NCBI GenBank assembly: GCA_016794465.1
Contig: JAEUKA010000096.1
Location: 1 to 64,000, forward strand
Source: Myxococcales bacterium
Lineage (GTDB): Bacteria > Myxococcota_A > Polyangia > Palsa-1104 > JAEUJZ01
Length of the DNA stretch: 64,000 nucleotides
Reading direction: 5' to 3'
In this document: piece after piece, positions 60,704 through 64,000 of the stretch
How the letters are laid out: every line of letters begins with the position of its first letter
How positions within the stretch are numbered: position 1 is the first letter of the stretch
Program-made: the position numbers and the translations under genes
The notes under the pieces: generated by a model
Database searches by the model: none
What the model was told of the DNA's origin: nothing
Seen by the model: the letters and a program-made list of their open reading frames with translations, nothing else

Positions 60704-61825
60704 TCAGTTTCTCGTCGCTGTCGCCAGCTCCGCCAGCACCGCATCACCACACTCCGAAGTCGACAGCGTGCCACCAAGATCGCGCGTCACCCGCCCCGCG
60801 AGCACGACCTGTTCGACCGCTTTGCGCAGTCGATCGCCGCAGTGCGCCTCGCCCAGGTGGTCATACAGCATCGCCAGTGTCAAAAAGGCCGCCAGCGGAT
60901 TTGCCAGCCCTTTGCCAGCGATGTCGGGCGCCGAGCCATGAACCGGCTCGAACAGCGAGCAGCGCCCCGGATGAATGTTGCCCGACGCCGCGACGCCCAG
61001 ACCTCCGCAGATCGCCGCCCCCAGATCGGTCAGGATGTCCCCAAACAGGTTCGAGGTCACGACGACATCAAAGCGCTCCGGCGTGCGCACAAACTCCATC
61101 GCGGCGACATCGACGAACAGATGACTCGACTGAACCTCGCGATGCTCGGCGGCCACCACGCGGAACGTCCGCTGCCACAGTCCGTGGGCGTGCGGCAGGG
61201 CGTTGGCCTTGTCGACCATACAGACGCGCGGCGTCGGATGCGCTGAGCCGTGCGGCACCTTGGCCAGCGTGTAGGCCGCCCGAATGATTCGCTCGACACC
61301 CCGACGGGTATTCAGATCTTCGCTGATCGCTACCTCGTCGGGCGTATCGCGCTTGAACGAGCCGCCCATTTGCACATACGGCCCCTCGGTGTTCTCACGC
61401 AGGACCCAAAAGTTCACATCGCGCCGCGTCTTCCCCTTGACCGGACAGAGCCGCTCGTCGAGAAGCTGCACTGGCCGCAGGTTGATATACAGATCGAGCC
61501 CGAAGCGCAGCCCTAGCAGCACATCGCGCGCCACCACTCCGTCGGGAACACGCGGATCACCGAGTGCTCCAAAGAAGATCGCATCAAACTCGTCGCGGAG
61601 CCGGACCAGCGCCCCCGTCGGCAGCGTCTCTTTCGTCTTGAGATAATGCTCGGCGGACCACGGAAAGTGCTCGATGTCGAGTGGCACGCCCAGCGGCTCG
61701 ACGACTCGCAGCGCCTGCGCCACCACCTCGGGACCAATTCCGTCGCCAGCTATCACTGCGATGCGACGCTGCCGTCCCGGTGCCGGGGCCAGCCCGAACG
61801 GATACACACTGTCTACGCCGGTCAT
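60704..61825 (-). CDS. leuB: 3-isopropylmalate dehydrogenase-type decarboxylating dehydrogenase
   Basis: 373 aa. IAVIAGDGIGPEVVAQALRV (N-terminal), FWVLRENTEGPYVQMGG (substrate loop), VCMVDKANALPHAHGLW (catalytic Lys), VTSNLFGDILTDLGAAICGG (metal Asp) and EPVHGSAPDIAGKGLANP are all present. The enzyme oxidatively decarboxylates 3-isopropylmalate in leucine synthesis. The RENTEGPYVQMGG loop is closer to the broader LeuB/tartrate-dehydrogenase type, and no leuA or leuCD is nearby, so the substrate is not certain. It starts 9 bp after the small unknown gene. Confidence 0.87.
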   Translation of the reverse strand: MTGVDSVYPFGLAPAPGRQRRIAVIAGDGIGPEVVAQALRVVEPLGVPLDIEHFPWSAEHYLKTKETLPTGALVRLRDEFDAIFFGALGDPRVPDGVVARDVLLGLRFGLDLYINLRPVQLLDERLCPVKGKTRRDVNFWVLRENTEGPYVQMGGSFKRDTPDEVAISEDLNTRRGVERIIRAAYTLAKVPHGSAHPTPRVCMVDKANALPHAHGLWQRTFRVVAAEHREVQSSHLFVDVAAMEFVRTPERFDVVVTSNLFGDILTDLGAAICGGLGVAASGNIHPGRCSLFEPVHGSAPDIAGKGLANPLAAFLTLAMLYDHLGEAHCGDRLRKAVEQVVLAGRVTRDLGGTLSTSECGDAVLAELATATRN

Positions 61826-61834
61826 CGATGAAGC

Positions 61835-62134
61835 CTAGCGCAGTGCGGTGAAGCCAGCGCCTCGCGACTTGCCGGCCTCTTGCGGGCTGAACTTGAGGGC
61901 GCGAATCCCAAGAGCAGCGTCGGTGTACAGCCGCTCGCCCTTGTGTGTCTCGATCTGTAGCGTCTCGGCGGACAGCGTCACCCGCTTGACCTTCTGAATC
62001 GCCAGCGCCTCTTGGCCGCCGACATCAATGATGATGGTGAGCTCGACGTCGTCGCTGACCAGGAATCCGCCCTTGCCTTCGGCTTTGACGGCGGACTCAC
62101 TCTCGAGAACTTTTTGGATTAGGTCCTTCTTCAT
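61835..62134 (-). CDS. Small protein of unknown function
   Basis: 99 aa from the ATG at 62134, which has AGGG 6 nt upstream; an ATG two codons earlier abuts the AGGG. No signal or membrane segment. The middle (VSDDVELTIIIDVGGQEAL and VKRVTLSAETLQIETHKGER) reads as alternating beta strands, perhaps a small beta-barrel. The basic tail (GKSRGAGFTALR) is flexible. I know no named family. It lies between nadK and leuB on the same strand. Confidence 0.65.
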   Translation of the reverse strand: MKKDLIQKVLESESAVKAEGKGGFLVSDDVELTIIIDVGGQEALAIQKVKRVTLSAETLQIETHKGERLYTDAALGIRALKFSPQEAGKSRGAGFTALR

Positions 62135-62243
62135 CTTCATCCCTAGGCCACGCGGGCCAGCGTGCGGTAAGTACCCCAATTCGCCCGGCCTGGCAATCCG
62201 CGCGAGGCGAGCGCTGGGCAAAACACCGAGTCAGCAGCTGCGT

Positions 62244-63134
62244 CTAGACGCGCAGGCCCCAGTGCAGCTTGTTGCGCAGGAGGTCAAAAAACGATCGCCG
62301 CAGGGGCCGAAAAATCGTCAGCGGATGGTCTGAACAGGTCACTTGCACGATGTCGCCGGGCCCAAGCATGTGGCTCCACTGACCATCAACGGTAAGCAAC
62401 ACCTGGGCGGCATCTCGACCGGGGCGCACCTCGACGAGCGAGCGAAGATGGACCACCAGCGGCCGCGCGGTCAGTGTATGTGGACAGATCGGCGACAGCA
62501 CCAAGGCTTCCATGTTGGGCATCAGGATCGGCCCCCCTGCCGCCAGGTTATACGCCGTCGAGCCCGTCGGTGTGCAGATGAGAAGCCCATCCGCGCGATA
62601 GGTTGCGACCGCATCACCGTCGACAAACGCATCCAGCTCGAACAGTCGCGCCATCTTCGGCTGACTGACCACGACATCGTTGACGGCCGTCCGCTCGATG
62701 AGGAGATCTTCCGGTCGCGGAGTCTGATCGGCACGCTCGGCAGGCAAACGGTAGACCCGGCAGCGCAGCCGATGCCGCTGTTCCGTCGGAAGCTTGCCAT
62801 CGAGCGCAGCCAGCAGCGTCTCACACGCTTCCTGCGGAGTGCTGCAGGTCAAAAAGCCGAGCCGCCCAAGGTTCACGCCCAGCAGCGATACCGCCCGATC
62901 TCCGAGCAGACCCGCACCATAGAGCATCGTCCCGTCGCCACCGAGCGCCACCAGCATCGCCAGCTCTTGCGGCAGCTCACTCTCACTGGTGCTGTGAATC
63001 CACGCAGGCAGCTCGACGTGATCGCGAAGCACCAGCTCGGTCTGGCCTCGCTCGCGAAGCGCCCGCACCAGCTGCTCGCACAGCGGTACGGCGTCGGGCT
63101 GATCACGCTTGAGAATGAAGCCGATGGGGGGCAA
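62244..63134 (-). CDS. nadK: NAD kinase
   Basis: 296 aa. ALGGDGTMLYG (the GGDGT site), LGVNLGRLGFLT, VVSQPKMARLFEL, the ADGLLICTPTGSTAYNLAAG motif and PICPHTLTARPLVV are all present. It makes NADP from NAD and ATP. The start is TTG, with AGGAG 6 nt upstream, and directly abuts the TAG of the UPF0158 gene, so the two are coupled. Confidence 0.95.
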   Translation of the reverse strand: MPPIGFILKRDQPDAVPLCEQLVRALRERGQTELVLRDHVELPAWIHSTSESELPQELAMLVALGGDGTMLYGAGLLGDRAVSLLGVNLGRLGFLTCSTPQEACETLLAALDGKLPTEQRHRLRCRVYRLPAERADQTPRPEDLLIERTAVNDVVVSQPKMARLFELDAFVDGDAVATYRADGLLICTPTGSTAYNLAAGGPILMPNMEALVLSPICPHTLTARPLVVHLRSLVEVRPGRDAAQVLLTVDGQWSHMLGPGDIVQVTCSDHPLTIFRPLRRSFFDLLRNKLHWGLRV

Positions 63135-63806
63135 CTAGGCTCCTGGGATGGGTTGCTTGGGCCGGCCACCAGACGGAGGACGCGCACGCAACAAGTCACC
63201 ACTGCCGCGATCGCGAAGGAACTCCAGAAAAGCGATCGCCGACGGTAGCTCTGCGGCAGGAAGCTGCTCAATCAGATCACGGGCACTGCGCCGATAGCCG
63301 TCTCCAGGCGCATCTCCGTTGGTCACCGGGCGGGGCAGCTGCACGTCACTCTCGATCGGCGCCTGAACCTCGCCCCACGGTGGTGGCTCGACGGTGGTCA
63401 GCCCATCGCGCTTGAACCACTCCTGGATGTGCCAGTGGAGCAGCTCGCCGCGATAGGCAAACCAGCGCTCCCTCTCGACGGGATAGTTTAGCAAGGCATC
63501 TTTGAAGCGCCGAAACGCCCCTTTGCCGTCGATGCTGATGATCAGTCGCTCCCGCAGGACCGGCTCGGTTACCCCCGCCACAAAGCGCTCCATCCACTTG
63601 TACTGCTCTCGCGACGACGCCGGCTCGACCCGCAGATAGGCATCGCCCCCGCCCATCACTTTCGAGCGCAGCTCCTCGACGCTCGGTGCCGACTCGACCA
63701 GCGTGATCACTTCACCCGAGCGGGTATCGAGAAAGCTCTCGGTGTCAGGGGCATTGCGCTCAACCGCTGTCTCCAACTCCGCCCAACGCACCGCTATGAC
63801 TCGCAT
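63135..63806 (-). CDS. UPF0158 family protein
   Basis: 223 aa from the ATG at 63806 (MRVIAVRWAELETAVERN). SFLDTRSGEVITLVE and FRRFKDALLNYPVERERWF define the UPF0158 family, whose function is unknown. After residue about 150 come a Pro-rich linker and a C-terminal helix pair (AIAFLEFLRDRGSG) with a basic tail. An in-frame extension to 63965 lacks a ribosome site. The 194 bp upstream to the window edge hold no clear gene. Confidence 0.82.
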   Translation of the reverse strand: MRVIAVRWAELETAVERNAPDTESFLDTRSGEVITLVESAPSVEELRSKVMGGGDAYLRVEPASSREQYKWMERFVAGVTEPVLRERLIISIDGKGAFRRFKDALLNYPVERERWFAYRGELLHWHIQEWFKRDGLTTVEPPPWGEVQAPIESDVQLPRPVTNGDAPGDGYRRSARDLIEQLPAAELPSAIAFLEFLRDRGSGDLLRARPPSGGRPKQPIPGA

Positions 63807-64000
63807 AACCAACAAACCCCGTTTTGTAAGAGATAGCACATATTTCGGCCACATTTGAGCCAAGGCAAAGTCGCATTTCGCCGACGAAGACCAAGCCGAA
63901 CCAAGGCCCGAATAGATCTTAAAGGCTATGTGAACTGCGCGCAGATTTGCAAGGGCTACGGGCACTTCTCCGCGAGTCTCGGACCGGAAAAATTGGCAGA

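Noticed and set aside
61835..62221. Longer form of the small unknown protein
   Set aside because: The extra 29 residues overlap the spacer after nadK and lack a ribosome site; the internal ATG has one.

Overview
The window is high-GC bacterial DNA. Very large PknK-type Ser/Thr kinases, many lipoproteins, a type III glutamine synthetase, a zinc-type S14 and a SpoIIE/HAMP phosphatase together suggest Myxococcota or a relative (an inference from gene content; no rRNA gene is present).

Layout. 1-28 kb is an accessory/metabolic half with genes on both strands: a 22-bp tandem repeat, a SMI1/KNR4 protein and small lipoprotein, a YHYH-domain protein, a conserved lipoprotein of unknown function, hemL, a peroxiredoxin, a PknK-like kinase gene broken by a 997-bp patchwork insertion, a SpoIIE-type phosphatase divergent from a PAS protein, a divergent adenylosuccinate synthetase paralogue, a RetSat/CrtI-type oxidoreductase, glnN, phoD, an EF-G paralogue, a membrane-anchored spermidine-synthase-like protein and an amidohydrolase. 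28-58.7 kb is the expression-machinery block, all on the minus strand. In transcription order it runs tRNA-Thr(UGU)-Tyr-Gly-Thr(GGU), rpmG, tRNA-Trp, secE, nusG, rplKAJL, rpoBC, rpsL, rpsG, tuf, the S10/spc/alpha ribosomal genes, secY, adk, map, rpmJ, rpsM, rpsK, rpsD, rpoA and rplQ. 58.7-64 kb carries mpl fused to an acetyltransferase domain, a leuB-type dehydrogenase, a small unknown protein, nadK and a UPF0158 protein, also on the minus strand.

Regulatory sites seen directly: a strong promoter before the tRNA cluster, a near-consensus promoter before rpsL, an L10 leader before rplJ, a stem-loop/U-tract attenuator between rplL and rpoB, and a small terminator after rpoC.

Most unusual points: (1) the kinase gene is cut exactly at its HRD catalytic-loop codons by an insert with 14-bp direct repeats. 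The insert holds a deleted thiolase tail, five 42-bp dyad repeats and the N-lobe start of a different kinase. (2) EF-Tu has a non-canonical switch I (KILTI where RGITI is expected), fusA is absent from the str cluster, and the EF-G paralogue lacks the usual switch II histidine. (3) rplC (L3) is missing between rpsJ and rplD. (4) Mpl is fused to a GNAT domain. (5) The PurA paralogue has altered IMP- and GTP-recognition motifs.
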